NCBI GenBank assembly: GCA_004352715.1
Contig: SCFE01000021.1
Span: 1,163,605 to 1,227,604 of the forward strand
Source of the DNA: Hofstenia miamia
Taxonomy: Eukaryota; Xenacoelomorpha; Acoela
Reading direction: 5' to 3'
Length of the DNA: 64,000 nucleotides
How positions within the stretch are numbered: the stretch's first letter is position 1; every line of letters starts with the position of its first letter. This document shows, piece after piece, positions 20,887 through 32,767 of the stretch. Under the pieces are notes generated by a model. The model worked only from the letters and a program-made list of their open reading frames with translations, was not told where the DNA came from and ran no database searches. The translations under genes and the position numbers were made by a program.

Positions 20887-22028
20887 TAATTTAAGGTAAA
20901 TATGTATTGTATTAAAATATTTCGAAAAAATGTCTTCAACCTCATTTGAACAATGAATATCTCAACCCGACTCGCTCCACTCCTTTTGGAAATTATTGCT
21001 TAGATTTAGACTACCGATAATGTTAATTAAGAATGATTCAGCGTACATAATTAAAATTGCCGAATGGTTGAAAGTGTGAAACAAACGATTGGTTAGGTGT
21101 TAAAATTACTCGAAAACATAGAGCTTATGTAATTAGCAACCAAATATGGGCTAATTAACTATACAAATGCAGTGATAAAAGAACCAAAAAATATATTACT
21201 CGTGCAAATCTCAATACCCAATTGAAGAAAATTTTACACATTCCTGAACATTTATTATTAACACTTAATGATGAATTACGAATTTCAAAAAATTATCATA
21301 TTTAGCCATAGCACAACACCGGTAAAAAAATTAACTTTGAGACTGTATAAAATGATTTTAATATTTCATTGAATCATTTTGCAGACATTTATATTTAATT
21401 GCGTATTTAACTATAAATGCAATATGTTTCTTTGTCTGCTATTAAATTCAAAACGCAAGATGTAATTCAAATGTGTTATTTGAGAAAATTAGAACTCAAA
21501 GCATTAAAATATTTATAATTACTGAAAGACTCATAAGTACATTTAGACAAACATAAATTGCCATTTTAGTAAATATTATTATGTAAAAGAACAAATTGCT
21601 TATTTAAGAACAATAAGCATATCTGCAACCTTAGAGTCTCATTTTGGACCACTACCCTTAGACAGTTGCAAGCTCTAACTGATTCTCAAATTATGCACAG
21701 ATCCAATTCAGTGGAATGCTAATATTCTTTAATTGTGCAATGAAATATACAATTATTTTTGTTTAACTTTTATCAACATCAAACGACATTAGCATTAAAC
21801 ATAGGCATATGGGCTACACATTTCTTCCTTAAAACGGAATGCCATAAAGATAATACAAGCTGAAAATTTGGGTGATATTTGTATCACGTCACCGTGTAAA
21901 CGAAGTTAATAAAATTCCATTGTGTTTTATGAATGCACAATGTACATGCACATGTACGTAAATTCCTGTGTTACCTACTTAGTTAAGATACAGATAGCAC
22001 ATATATATTGAAGAGAAAAACAAAACAA
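20885..22028. other. AT-rich DNA, no gene seen
   Basis: Uniformly AT-rich, with stops in all frames and no recognisable repeat pair. Confidence 0.5.
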
Positions 22029-22029
22029 T

Positions 22030-22320
22030 ATTTTTGTAGCAGGTTTGGAAACGGGTGGACGCTTGGGTTGGGTTAACAAACTTTTCGGCGGGTTGCGCCA
22101 AAACCCAAGATTCAGGATGTACGTTCATTGACACTTAACGTATATATTTTACCCTAGAGTTCAGATCCTATGTTAACCTCATTTAATTAGATTTGTTATA
22201 ATTATATTAAATGTGGCAATATGATACAAAATATGACCTTTTTTTCGGGTCGGGTCTGAGATTGTTTAGGTCGGTAGAGTTAATGAAAGTTTACCCGTCT
22301 CCATGCTTGCTTGTAGTTAT
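22030..22320. mobile_element. small hAT-like TIR element, copy B (partner at 18560-18860)
   Basis: The left end CAGGTTTGGAAACGGGT and the reverse complement of the right end CAAGCATGGAGACGGGT match at 13 of 17 positions. Inside are GGGTTGGGTT, GGCGGGTTGCG and GGGTCGGGTCTG. Flanks TTTGTAG and CTTGTAG resemble a short target duplication. No coding. This copy keeps its ends better than copy A. Confidence 0.55.
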
Positions 22321-22693
22321 AGTGAGATACGAATCCTTCTCGTGCATTATATGTTAAATTAAAGTTTTGAAAAAACCGCATAGATTATTCTTAAGCCTAA
22401 TATTATATTATGTCTGTTCAGTGGCGTGCGGTGTAAACTTTACTTAGGGAAGCAGATGTTTCTTGAAAATAAAATTTCGTATTCTTTTGTTTATATTTCA
22501 TGTGAGCATATTTCAAAGAGAATGACCCAGTAAAATATTATTAACTTTCAGATAACAATGTTAATTTTTAAGAAAAACCAATAAGAAAATTATTTATGTT
22601 TATGCAAACACTAGAATGGCACTTTTCAAAGAATAAAATTGGTTATCAAAATTCTTTTTTGGGCATACTTCCATAACGTTGCCTAAAACTCAC

Positions 22694-22745
22694 ATGTATC
22701 ATTGCTGTAGATGAAGAACCTCTTGGGCGATCGCAGATTCTCTGC
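22694..22745 (-). other. exon-like segment, 52 nt, doubtful
   Basis: On the minus strand ACTAAAAATAG precedes 52 nt with two open frames (one reads QRICDRPRGSSSTAMIH), then a good donor GTGAGTTTT. The acceptor is purine-rich and weak. It lies within the hAT remnant, so a chance match or an old transposon coding piece is as likely as a host exon. Confidence 0.2.
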
Positions 22746-23086
22746 CTATTTTTAGTTGTTATTATTAAAATACCAAACTATTAGGCATGCAGAAGTGCTT
22801 AACATCTTACAAACTTTGTTAAAATGGTTACTGTACTGAACAATGTTCCAAGTATTACGTAACAAGTAACCCAATAAATATGTATATTTGATACATACTT
22901 TTAATTTTTGACAAACATCAAAGATATACATGCATTTGTAGCATACAGTTTTTCAATCAATAATTATGATTTAAATCAGTCTAGGTTCTATAGATCAGAC
23001 CCCTGATAAACTGTTATCACTACAGCACTGAGGCTGAGGCACGTTTAATTAAAAATACAAAATCAAACACCACTTAAAAAACAACT

Positions 23087-23446
23087 TTACTTAAAAATCA
23101 GTTGCAAACGCCTATCCTTTAAACAAAATTGTTTAATAACAGCATCATAAAATGTGTCTGCAGCTTTCAATTGTAAAATTATGCTTTTCTCAATTGAAAT
23201 AAGAACCAAATCAGAGAGGCGTTCATGCCCAATTGAATTTCTCTGACAAGATTTAATTCTTTTTAAAGCTGAAAAATTTCTTTCTGCGGTTGCGCTTGAC
23301 ACAGGAATAGTTAACATAAATTTTAACAAACGAAATAAGTTTGGAAACGCCTCATGCAATACCTCCTTAAGTAAATTGTAAATTTGAAGTGGAGATTTGT
23401 TTTTTAGATCTACAGATGAATACATTACAATGAGTTCATTTTTCAA
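23087..23446 (-). pseudogene. hAT transposase C-terminal domain (ZMYM1-like)
   Basis: This is the dimerisation domain of a hAT transposase. The 119-codon frame contains LKEVLHEAFPNLFRLLKFML, then IPVSSATAERNFSALKRIKS and HERLSDLVLISIEKS. The pattern (T)xPVSSATAERxFSxLKxIK...RLSxLxLIxIE is diagnostic for the hAT C-terminus of DUF4371/ZMYM1-like proteins. The N-terminal zinc finger and the catalytic RNase H core are gone; sequence just upstream (23447 on) belongs to another element. The open frame itself is intact, so the fragment is fairly young. Confidence 0.85.
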
Positions 23447-23461
23447 TTTTCACGAAGAACT

Positions 23462-23689
23462 GTCAACAGTAATCTCTTAGCCCTTGATGCGATACATCTT
23501 TCTCGAAATGGAATAAAGCAAATGACTCATATCTTAAGGAATCATCTCAGTCCACGCCAAATCACTATCTCATTATTCCGTGCTCCTGATATCTCCTATG
23601 CAAAAGTCACAAGTTCCTCAACGCGTCGATGTCTCCTTCCGACCCCCATCCCTCTATCCTCAAAATGCCTAAGTCAATCAAACTGGTAA
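23462..23689 (+). pseudogene. LINE ORF1 C-terminus, esterase (SGNH)-like
   Basis: A 75-codon open frame reads NLLALDAIHLSRNGIKQMTH, then ILRNHLSPRQITISLF, and ends at TAA 23687-23689. The DAIHLSRNGI pattern resembles the DGIHLSxxG block of SGNH-hydrolase/esterase domains found in ORF1 proteins of CR1-clade LINEs; the His is the usual catalytic His. It lies in the same frame as the 2A-like motif and the first RT block downstream. Only the end of ORF1 remains. Confidence 0.45.
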
Positions 23690-23836
23690 ATTTATTTATT
23701 TATTATTTAGTTATATATTTGCTTTTCGAAATTTAACTATATATTATATGAATGCTCACATCCAAATACAACACAGAAAGCACTCACATCTCGATTACTA
23801 CATGTGTACTACCAAATTCAGTACATTGATTTATAA

Positions 23837-24761
23837 ATAACTTATTGGGTATTTTTTCTTTTAAAATTATTCCTTTCCGGTGACATAGAAAAAAATCCAT
23901 GTCCTATCCTAAGTGAAACAGAAACTGAACTCAAATTAAAAAACTATTCTGATAACGCAAAAAATTATAGACCCATTTGTATTACACATCCTTTTTGCAA
24001 ACTCTTGCAAAAACTGTTGTATGTAGTAAACGCATTCCTAAAATCTGAAAATATCCTATCGAATAAGCAATTTGGTTTTCGTGCTGGGCATAGCACCCAG
24101 GAAGCAATTTTATCCATCACGCAACAATAAATTAAGTCTAATATATTTCATAATAACTGCAGTTGTGTAGCATTACTAGATTAAAGTAAGGCATTCAATT
24201 CAATGAGTTTCGATATCTTGCAAGACAAGCTAATAAATAATAATTTTGGTGTTAGCTCAATTAAGTTGAATCATGAACTTCTTAAAAAATAGACATCAGC
24301 GTGTAATATTAAGCAGTAAACAATCAAGCTATGTTACGACTGATCGTGGGTTGCCCCAAGGAATTGTACTTGGCCTTATTTTATTTGAAATTTTTGTAAA
24401 TGATATAATAAAACATGTTAAACACAGCGACATTTACCAATATGCCGACTACACATGCCTAATAAGTACCGCAAAAAATGCTTTTGATGCTACAAAAAAC
24501 CTCCAAACAGATATAGAAAAATTAAGCAATTATTTTACAAGTAATCAACTGACACTAATTATTGAAAAAACTCAATTTATAATTTTTTCACCGAAAGCAC
24601 AAAGAAATCTAATAAGTGATATAAAACTAAAGATAAATAATGAGTCAATAAAGCAAAGTGAATCAGTCAGATATTTTGATTTAGGAGTGGAGATAGATTA
24701 TGAATTAGCATTCGAAAAATTTATACTGAATAAGATTCAAAAAAATAACTGCAGACATTAG
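23837..24761 (+). pseudogene. LINE ORF2: 2A-like N-terminus fused to reverse transcriptase, broken
   Basis: One frame (23837-24130) reads FFLLKLFLSGDIEKNPCP and, about 20 residues on, KNYRPI and SNKQFGFRAGHSTQEAI, which are reverse transcriptase blocks. DxExNPGP is the 2A ribosome-skipping consensus; here Gly is Cys, so activity is unlikely. After stops at 24128 and 24182 the sequence reads SKAFNSMSFDIL (palm block A). A frame change near 24270 leads to GLPQGIVLGLILFEIFVNDI (block B) and YQYADYTCL, where the catalytic YADD has become YADY. No active enzyme can result. Loss of the endonuclease between 2A and RT is an internal deletion that kept the frame. Confidence 0.75.
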
Positions 24762-24764
24762 ATA

Positions 24765-25296
24765 TCTTTATCACTTATGCAATGTAATATCAAGCAATTA
24801 TCATAAACAACTAATACATGCTTTTTGTTTGTTTCATTTTAAATACTGTTCTTTTCTTTAAACTAACCTAAATTCAAAACATCGTATGCTTCTATCAAAG
24901 TCATTTAATTGGTGTATAAAAACTCTAAACTTTGCACAAAAGCATGACGAAGCATCAGTATATCATACTAAATATAAAATATTACCTCCGTTGCCGTTCT
25001 GTCAAATTTATCTGCATATGCTATCTATCTTATTTAAATTGAAATCTCTACAAACATCTCTCCTTTTCCTTAATGATTATATTAAATTAAATGAGCGATC
25101 GCAAAAATTTTTGTGTTTAGATAAAAATTATAATGGCTTTCATCACATATCAATTAAATTGTGGAATAATTTAGATTATGAAACGCAAATAGAAAAAAAC
25201 TATAAAAAGTTTAGAAAAAAATTGAAACAATTTCTTCTAATAAAACAGTATACATTAGGGGACGGTAATGCATGCGAAACATACATCCAACATTGA
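24765..25296 (+). pseudogene. LINE ORF2 C-terminal region
   Basis: Following another frame change after 24761, the sequence reads ITADIRYLYHLCNVISSNYH, then from 24886 an intact 136-codon frame with IKLWNNLDYETQIEKNY and KKFRKKLKQFLL, ending TAA near 25296. KLWNxL...SxxxFKKKLKxxLL is the usual C-terminal pattern of Jockey/CR1-like ORF2 proteins. Short 3' untranslated sequence follows to about 25445. Confidence 0.65.
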
Positions 25297-25454
25297 GCAC
25301 CTACACAAACATTCACACAAACATTGATTATATTATTATATATTGTACATATTAATTTCTAGTTAATTATTTGTTTATGTTTTATTTTTTTTGTCATGTG
25401 TTAGTTTGTAAATTTTTGTAAACATATATTGCGCAATAAATTTGTCTGACTCTT

Positions 25455-28400
25455 TCCAATGCAAAAAATCCTAATATTTAGTACAATATACAGTAATTTG
25501 CTAAAGATGAACATGGTAACGTTCGAACTAGTTCACCGATTTATTAAATGCTACTGTAATTATGTAAACATTAGTGTTTGGTGGTACATGTCCCGTTACT
25601 GGTGTCATTCCAGAACTCTTGGAACTGGTGACATGGCCCAAGAACAAAAACAAACCATGCGACTTTAGCGATATCATCTTTTCCATTTTAACCTTGATTA
25701 ATTTCAGTAACATTTGCGCTTATATTGGATTATATTTGTTATTATATATTTGCTAAACAAAAACATGACTAATATCTCTATGCAGTGTTCAATTTGGTAA
25801 TAATGCGGAATTGAACCCAAAATATGCATTCGTGATGCGGACCAAATATTACGTAACTGAAGAGGAACCGCGACTAAAAAATTTAGCATGGGATGGGCCC
25901 AGTGCTGGATCAGTAAAGAAATGTATGATCCCGCTTTATCAAGTACATACACATGTGATTATACAAATATAAATCCTTATCGAACTTGTTTTCATTTACG
26001 GAAGCTGTTTGGATTACTTAGTTGTTTCTTTAATAATGTGAAAAATCAACACATTATACAAATCCAAAAACAAGAAAATTCAAATTGTAAGGCATTCTAT
26101 AAAAGCAATAAAGGAATTTAGTAATGTTATGTTACAAAATTGCTTAATGATTAGAATATGGATACATTAAAAATTATTAAGAATTGTTGGAATATATCTA
26201 ATAAATTTATAATGGTAACAAATAGTAACTAAGTGTTCATTTCAATACATAAAAAAATTTTATGCATAATTGATTATTATGTTAATAAATCAGCATAAAG
26301 ACGAAGTTTTAGAGAGTATGTGTCAAGGCTCTTATTTGTGTATAATAACTTAACATAGAAATCAAATCAAATTACAAAATTTTATAAAATTGAGGAATAC
26401 AGTAACACTGTAAGAAAATGCAAGTTGACTGAAAAAATTAAGTTGCAAACTTTGAAATTGTGGTATTCAGATTTCTATTGAAATTACAAAAAAATTCACT
26501 GCCTGGTTCCCTCACTTTAAGAACTAATGAGTATGAAACATTAGCCATAGGATGGCATATTAACTGCTATTTAAACAATTTTTCAAGAGAATTACATAAT
26601 TTTTTTATTAAAGATAAATTCTTTCTATCAAATAGAGAATTGCAAATTATTATTTGTAACATTTTCTAAGACAACATATATATAGAGGAGTTCGCACACT
26701 ATGATTTAAGGTGAAACATATATTCTGAGGTCGTATTTTTTGAAGTAAATAATCATTTGTATCAACTAGAACCATCAGAATGAAAATATAATGAATATTA
26801 AAGAAAACATTTTTATGCATAATTTACGCTAATTTAGATATAAAATCGCCACCACATTAAAAATGTGACTTTTTGGAAATATACACAATGTTTCATAATG
26901 AGGTGAAACTAATAAACTGTAGTTAGCTATTTAGAAAGCTCGCTTTTCATAAGAAACGCGGTCTTCTATTTGCTTTCTATCCATGAGGCTTTTTAATAGC
27001 ACTGAATTCCTTTGTTTGAATTTTTCATTTCTCACAAATATTGCCCTTTTATAAACAAGTCTTCTATTATCTGACACCTGACACTGAACTAAAGTTTTTG
27101 AGTAAACAGTACTGGCATCATCTCTCTTCGCTTTGCAGAAATACCACTTAAAGCCTTTTCTTTTTTTTCTTGAATTTTTGGATTTTTACCATGACTTCAC
27201 TGGACAGCTAAAAATCAAAATGGTAAAGTTGTTCACAAGTTTTCGGTAAGAAATGATAAATTAGAAAACAGATTGTTATTGATATAGAAATAGCAAGTTT
27301 CCTTGTAAAAAACCTAAGAAAGTGACGGTTACTAGGCAGATGCGTACGCACGATTTTCTTAAGAGCGACATGAGTAAGAAGAAGGGGGCGGGGTGCGAAG
27401 CTCCTCTATATTTCCAATTATTCAAAAAATGCACTCTAGAAATCTAAAAATTCTCACATTGATTTAACGAATCGAAATCATTGTATAAATGGGATATTCC
27501 ACTCCACCATGTCCCCGTTGCGTTCGGCATTGTTTGAGGCGTTGCTAGCGACAAATAGTTTGGCATTGGCTTATAGAGAAGAAAAATTGCCCAACGTTGG
27601 GTATTCCAATGACTTTTTTGTTTAAGGTCAGAATTTTGACATTTCAGAATAGATTTTCTACATCCAGAAATCCACTAAAATTTTCTACAATAACCAGCAT
27701 ATAACATTACACAATGGGTTCTTGATTCCAATTATCCATTCCTGCAGAACTGTAACATGTTTCAAAAGTCGATTTTTGAAATTGTAGTTTAAAATAATAT
27801 TGAAAAGTTTTGCTGAGTAATCAATTTTTTTCAAAGTGAAATTTATGAATTCTCAAAAATCAGGGATATACCTGAGTGCGTGTGTTTTCTCAATTCATGT
27901 CAAAAGATTTTGATGAATTTTGGTATTAATTGATATTGATGAGGTGTTTAAATTCAAACCTGAATCTATTTTAATCAAAATCATTTTTCATTTCTGACGC
28001 AAAAATGAAAGATTATGCCGCCTCTCAAGATTCTATCTTATGAATAACGAAGGATTTTATTAAATAATGATACTTTAATTGGTCATGACACTGACATCGC
28101 TGTTGGCGCATTCTTAATTTACTAGTAGTTAAAAAAATTAGATCCTATTGAGAATTAGATTCCTTGAAGTCTGACTTAACTTGGGTTTTGCAAGTACGAC
28201 ATATTTCTTATTTTAGTATTTTTATTATTGGAGTTGAGTGGAGTCGGATTTCGAATCGCGAGCTTTGTCTACGCACTAGGCCTATCAATAACATACATGT
28301 AAAGTCACTATTTCATAATCAATTGTTTTACCATTATGAAAAAATATATTCTAGCATTTACGTTTGTAATTAGATAAAAATTAGTAATTAATAAACATAG

Positions 28401-29560
28401 TAGATATATCAACCAACCAATGCTGATTAAATTCAAGAAAGCAGGACCTGTCAACCATTTTTTAGTAAATGTATGAATGATAAGAAAGTGAAACTCTTTA
28501 TGCTAAAAAAACTGTTAAATCTTACAAACTAACGTCAACCAATTGGAACACATTAATGCTAGTTATGATAGGGGGATAGGTCAACCCTACCCGGCCCGTG
28601 GGTCGGAACAATGATTATACACGTCGGGTTGCGTGTCTTACTAAGACTAAGAATTTAGGGAAAAATTTATGACATTTGAATATTTGAAATTCTTAAAAAT
28701 TTTTGGAATTTTCAGTGTCCTAGTAGTAGTAGTAAAAGACATTAATTGCAAATCGTAATAGCATAATGAAATATATTACAAAAATATATAAAAACATATT
28801 AGGTCCATAGGTTTAATGATTCCCATAGATAATTTTAAATCTTTTTAATTATGCTATCTTCCTATATAATGTTTATCTTATTATTCTTGTGATTATTATT
28901 AGCTATTTTATTAAATTAAAAATTTATTGACCATTGCAGGCGTAAATTCCTCACAAAACGTTCTCATCGTTTCTTAGAAACCGTGTAGTAAGCAAAGAAG
29001 GGATATAAGACTCCTGAAATCAGCATAGCACTTTTTATGCAACATTTCATAATCACTTCATAGAAATATCGGGAGAATGTTAAGGTCTTTTAGCCTCTTG
29101 AAGTAGTCGGATGTAAATTTAATCCAGACAAGACGTTGTTTTGAAACTTTACGAACCGTTTTATGTAGCCTTCGCATAGATACCAAATAATTGAAGCGTA
29201 CATGAGAATGGAAAGAACATACATAAAGATTATTTTAAGGTGAATGGATAATGTGTAAGGAATGTTTCATTTTATTACTAAAAATTTCTTCTGGGCTTTT
29301 GGAAGTCGATATCGAATAGGTTTAAATCAACAAATATTTTCAGCACCTAAAACACCTGTTCCAAAACCTATTTAAAATAGACAGGTTTGCGATTTGTGAA
29401 TAAAATAGTTTTATTGATACTTTTATGCTACAATATTTTGTGGATCGAGTCGGCTGGCTCGTTTGCCGTTCATTCGCTAAACAAGATGTTCAACTACAAT
29501 GGGCCATGAAAAATGTCTTTATATTTGTAGTCGTAGAAAGGTTTTTCTATTAAAAAATTA
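25455..29560. other. AT-rich DNA, 4 kb, no supported gene
   Basis: Scattered frames of 60-80 codons occur on both strands but none is protein-like. GC-richer spots at 27370-27400 and 27510-27560 and a G/C-repeat spot at 28570-28635 (CCTACCCGGCCCGTGGGTCGG), resembling hAT subterminal sequence, are the only marked features. A tRNA-like B-box look-alike lies inverted near 28245-28275 (GCGATTCGAAATCC), too short for a tRNA call. Confidence 0.45.
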
Positions 29561-29562
29561 TA

Positions 29563-29584
29563 TATATATGTATATATATATATA
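29563..29584. repeat. (TA)n array flanking the mariner-type element
   Basis: TATATATATGTATATATATA tract directly abutting the left end of the element at 29585; a shorter TA tract abuts the right end at 30917. Confidence 0.85.
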
Positions 29585-30916
29585 CAGGGTGCTTCAGAAT
29601 TAATAACCCCTCTTTGACTATGAAAATTCCCCGCAAACCGAAACAATAAATCGACAAGAATACAAAATTGTATTTTCTATATAATAAAAAACATATTTAT
29701 TCAACATAACCACCATTTGAGTTAATACATGCTAAACAACGATCAACAAAATTATCTACATTATTTTGGAACATTTGCACGGGAATGGATTGGATTTCAT
29801 GGCGAATTTTTTCTTCTAGGTCATCAATATCTTGAATGGTGTAAAAATAAACTTTTTCCCGTAGGTACCCCCATAAGAAATAATCGCAGATTGTCAAATC
29901 AGGTGATCTTGCTGGGTAATGTGCCAAAGAGCCCCCTCTACCAATGCAGCGGTTATTAAACTTGTAATTTAAATACTCTCTGACAGGTGGTCCAAAATGA
30001 GCTGGAGCTCCATCAAGTTGAAATATCAAGTTTCTTCTATGGCGGTAATATGGCCAGACATCTTCCTAAAGAATAGTAAGGAAAAATTCACTATTAACTG
30101 AATGGCGATACGTTCGAAAACAAACTAAGCCACCATGACCACATGCTGCAAAAACACCAATGGAAGGAGAATTAACCTTCTTGGGAATAATGATAGTANN
30201 NNNNNNNNNNNNNNNNNNNNNNNNNNNNNNGATTTTCTTCCCCATAAAAGAATGCATTATGCAAGTTCACATGACCATTGACATGAAAATTAGCTTCATC
30301 TGAAAAAATAATGCGATGAGTAAAGTTAGGATTATTTTCAACTTGAGTTAAAACGAAATGGCAAAAATTTAATCGTGCTTCAAAATCTTGTGGCTTCAGT
30401 TCTGTTTCTTTTGAGGTTTCCATTTTTTGATGTGACTTTTTTTAATCGCTCTATTGATACTGGATATAGATACATTTAATTGACTAGACAATTTTCTTTG
30501 TGATGTTCCTGGTTGGTCTGCGATTATTTTTTTAATTTTTTCAATGGTATCATCACCACTAGCGGAAGTTCGAACACCTTGACCTGGCCTGTTTTTGTTT
30601 AAGTAACCCAATTAATTTTTCTTTTCTTTCCAACGTTTAATTTGTTGAGTATCAGGAACTGGAGTGCCATATTTCTGCTTATACTGTCGAGCAGCTTCTT
30701 TCAAATTTCCAGAAGTTACAGCCCATGAAATAGCATAAACTTTCTGTTCATTTGTGTAATTCATCATGTGACTTTATTGATAAATCAGAACTAATATTGC
30801 AGTCAAAATGAATTTGTTTAAAAATATTTAATGAATATATTTTGACTTTTCATAGATTTTTGTTATCAGTGATTTGTTATATCTCAAAGAGAGGTTATTA
30901 ATTCTGAAACACCCTG
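29585..30916 (-). mobile_element. Tc1/mariner-superfamily element, 1,332 bp, both TIRs present
   Basis: The left end starts CAGGGTGCTTCAGAATTAAT and the right end, reverse-complemented, CAGGGTGTTTCAGAATTAAT. The inverted repeat extends to 33 bp with two mismatches. TA flanks both ends, in line with TA target duplication. The length is normal for a full mariner-like element. It holds one transposase gene on the minus strand and a 32-N gap at 30199-30230. Nearly matched TIRs suggest relatively recent activity. Confidence 0.85.
29697..30767 (-). pseudogene. mariner-superfamily transposase, stop and frameshifts
   Basis: Cut-and-paste DDD transposase. The start is ATG at 30767 (a second ATG directly follows). 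N-terminus: MMNYTNEQKVYAISWAVTSG, a helix-turn-helix, then an in-frame TAA after RWKEKKN. The same frame continues with PGQGVRTSASGDDTIEKIKK and LSSQLNVSISSINRAIKK (second HTH). After a frame change come HRIIFSDEANFHVNGHVN (first Asp), the N gap, then RRNLIFQLDGAPAHFG (second Asp) and ARSPDLTICDYFLWGYL (third Asp), ending near 29697. I count 42 residues between the second and third Asp, close to the DD41D group and unlike DD34D mariner. One stop and at least two shifts make it inactive unless sequence errors are to blame. Confidence 0.85.
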
Positions 30917-30924
30917 TATATATA

Positions 30925-32750
30925 TATGGCATTTTTTTAACACGTTTAGATTTTTTGCTACAGCAGAATGTTTTATAACAGCAAAATCTCCCAATTTCGA
31001 CATTAGGAAAACCAGTTTCTTCATATTTGTATGCTGGAATTACGAACTAAGACAGAAAGCCTATGTACGAGTATCTGCTCTGCCCCAAAGGCCCTACTCT
31101 TATCATTCTTAGTGAAAGCTTTATCAAACTCTGTCGAACTGGAATCCTTTTCAGAAAGATTCATGGGCCTGTAGGACCAGGCAAAGAAACACAATGGGGA
31201 ACAGGTCTAATCGCCGATGAAATATTTGGTGGATATGAAATGATATTTTATTCATACCCATCAATAACAGTAGTGCAAAAATAATAGTCATTCGAACTAT
31301 GTATTTGTTTTCTCCAAATCATTAGAATCACGAACGACATCTTTCCTTTACCATTCTTCCATCTTGATAAATTTCTGCTACATGACGTACAAATGAAATA
31401 TAGAGCCCAAGATATATCTTGATCTCCTATCGAAATCCCGAAATATTATCTATATAGAGTCTTGCGTGTTTCTATTTATAGACATTATTCTGCTATTGTT
31501 TTGTCATTTAGAAATTATGCTGTTCTCTTGTCATTTGTAAGACATGCTGGATAGCAATTGATAGCATAACAAGACAAAACTTCTATTGTCTGAATGTGTC
31601 TTGCATTATGAAGTTAGAGAAAACTCATTGTTCACGTAATCAAGATATTTTAATAACATATTTATGGGAAGATACCAGACGTAGTAATCAAGCTTTCAGA
31701 CGACTGACTATCAGTTAATTAAACAATTATCAAGTTTATTTGCAATATATATTCCCTGAACATGTTTTTATGAATTTTGGACAGCAGCTTGGGATTCAAA
31801 AACACCATCAAAAGATGCTTACTACTGATGAAAAAGTGGGAATAGTGTTTGATGAAAAAATCAATTTTATAAAAAAACTAGACGTCAGGCGCAAATATTA
31901 AGTTTAGATTCGATATTGCAACAATCAAATGCATCCCTTCCACTTCACTGATACTCTGTAACAAAAACATTGTACTCCACTTGACTGGCCTCAATCCGGA
32001 TTGAAATTTCGAATGCTCGTAGGGCTCTAGATTTAACCTTAACCAACCTCGGAATTTTTGAAAATTTTTTATCATCCTGGAAAAATTTTGTAAATGTTTA
32101 TAACTCAAAAGCTCATGAAAATATCCACAAAATTAAAGCACCACCAGATAAAGGAGTGTTTTTTTCTCAAACAATGATCTGGTGCTGTTCCATTGAAGCA
32201 ACGTGTGACATTGCGCAAGGCACTTCTCAATGGGGTTGGCTGTTTATCTATATATCAAGAAACAGTTAAAGTTCTTTGTTGATCTCATGGATTTAAATTT
32301 ATATTTACCTGCACAATAGGTTTAAAGAAATTTTAAATGTTCAATGAAAATTTGTGTTAACCTTTTCAAATACCTTAAACACACGAGGACACTTTAGTTT
32401 GAATTTTCAACACTGTATTGAAGCAAGGTGGCAAATAGATGTGTCGAAACTACAAACTTCACGATTTCTAAACTTCCTAACGAGCTCGAAGAAAATTTTT
32501 TCATAAATGTACAAAAACGGTTTGTCCTATTAAATGGACACCAGACTGTTTAGGGATAAGTGAATAGTTTCTAAACTATTTGTAAAAATTACAGTATGAG
32601 AATAAAAATTTTTGTGAGCAACATTGCCATTGAAAAAGTTATCCGATTAAATAAAAATTCATTATCTAAGCTACGTTTCATTTTTTTCTTCTTCAATTCT
32701 AATTCAAAACATAACTTTTCTTCTTTAAGCAGCCAATGAAATTGTTTATG
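30925..32750. other. AT-rich DNA, no supported gene
   Basis: A 73-codon plus-strand frame at 31063-31284 (CPKGPTLIILSESF, HGPVGPGKETQWGTGL) is somewhat protein-like but has no recognised family or splice context. A minus-strand frame at 31878-32108 is less convincing. Otherwise nothing. Confidence 0.4.
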
Positions 32751-32767
32751 CCGATTTATTCTTGAAA

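Larger units (their letters stand above)
22421..23446 (-). mobile_element. hAT element remnant (ZMYM/DUF4371 type), 3' part
   Basis: CAGTGGCGTGCGGTG at 22421-22435 is a hAT-type terminal repeat. The C-terminal part of a hAT transposase lies on the minus strand at 23087-23446, reading toward this end. The 5' part is replaced by the LINE starting near 23460. The sequence between (22440-23080) is AT-rich and corresponds to the 3' untranslated and subterminal part; it includes one doubtful exon-like segment at 22694-22745. Confidence 0.55.
23455..25445 (+). mobile_element. CR1/L2-like LINE, about 2 kb, internally deleted, with 2A-like motif
   Basis: Non-LTR retrotransposon remnant on the plus strand. 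Order: end of an esterase-like ORF1 (23462-23689), start of ORF2 with a 2A-like motif (near 23870-23905), reverse transcriptase (23960-24761), C-terminal region (24765-25296), 3' end near the AATAAATTTGTCTGAC sequence at 25434-25449. The apurinic endonuclease domain and the first reverse transcriptase blocks, normally several hundred codons, are missing between about 23905 and 23960. A second, shorter relative lies in each copy of the 3.75-kb duplication. Confidence 0.75.

Noticed and set aside
28245-28275. tRNA B-box-like GCGATTCGAAATCC, inverted
   Set aside because: No cloverleaf, no A box at proper distance; chance or a degenerate SINE piece.
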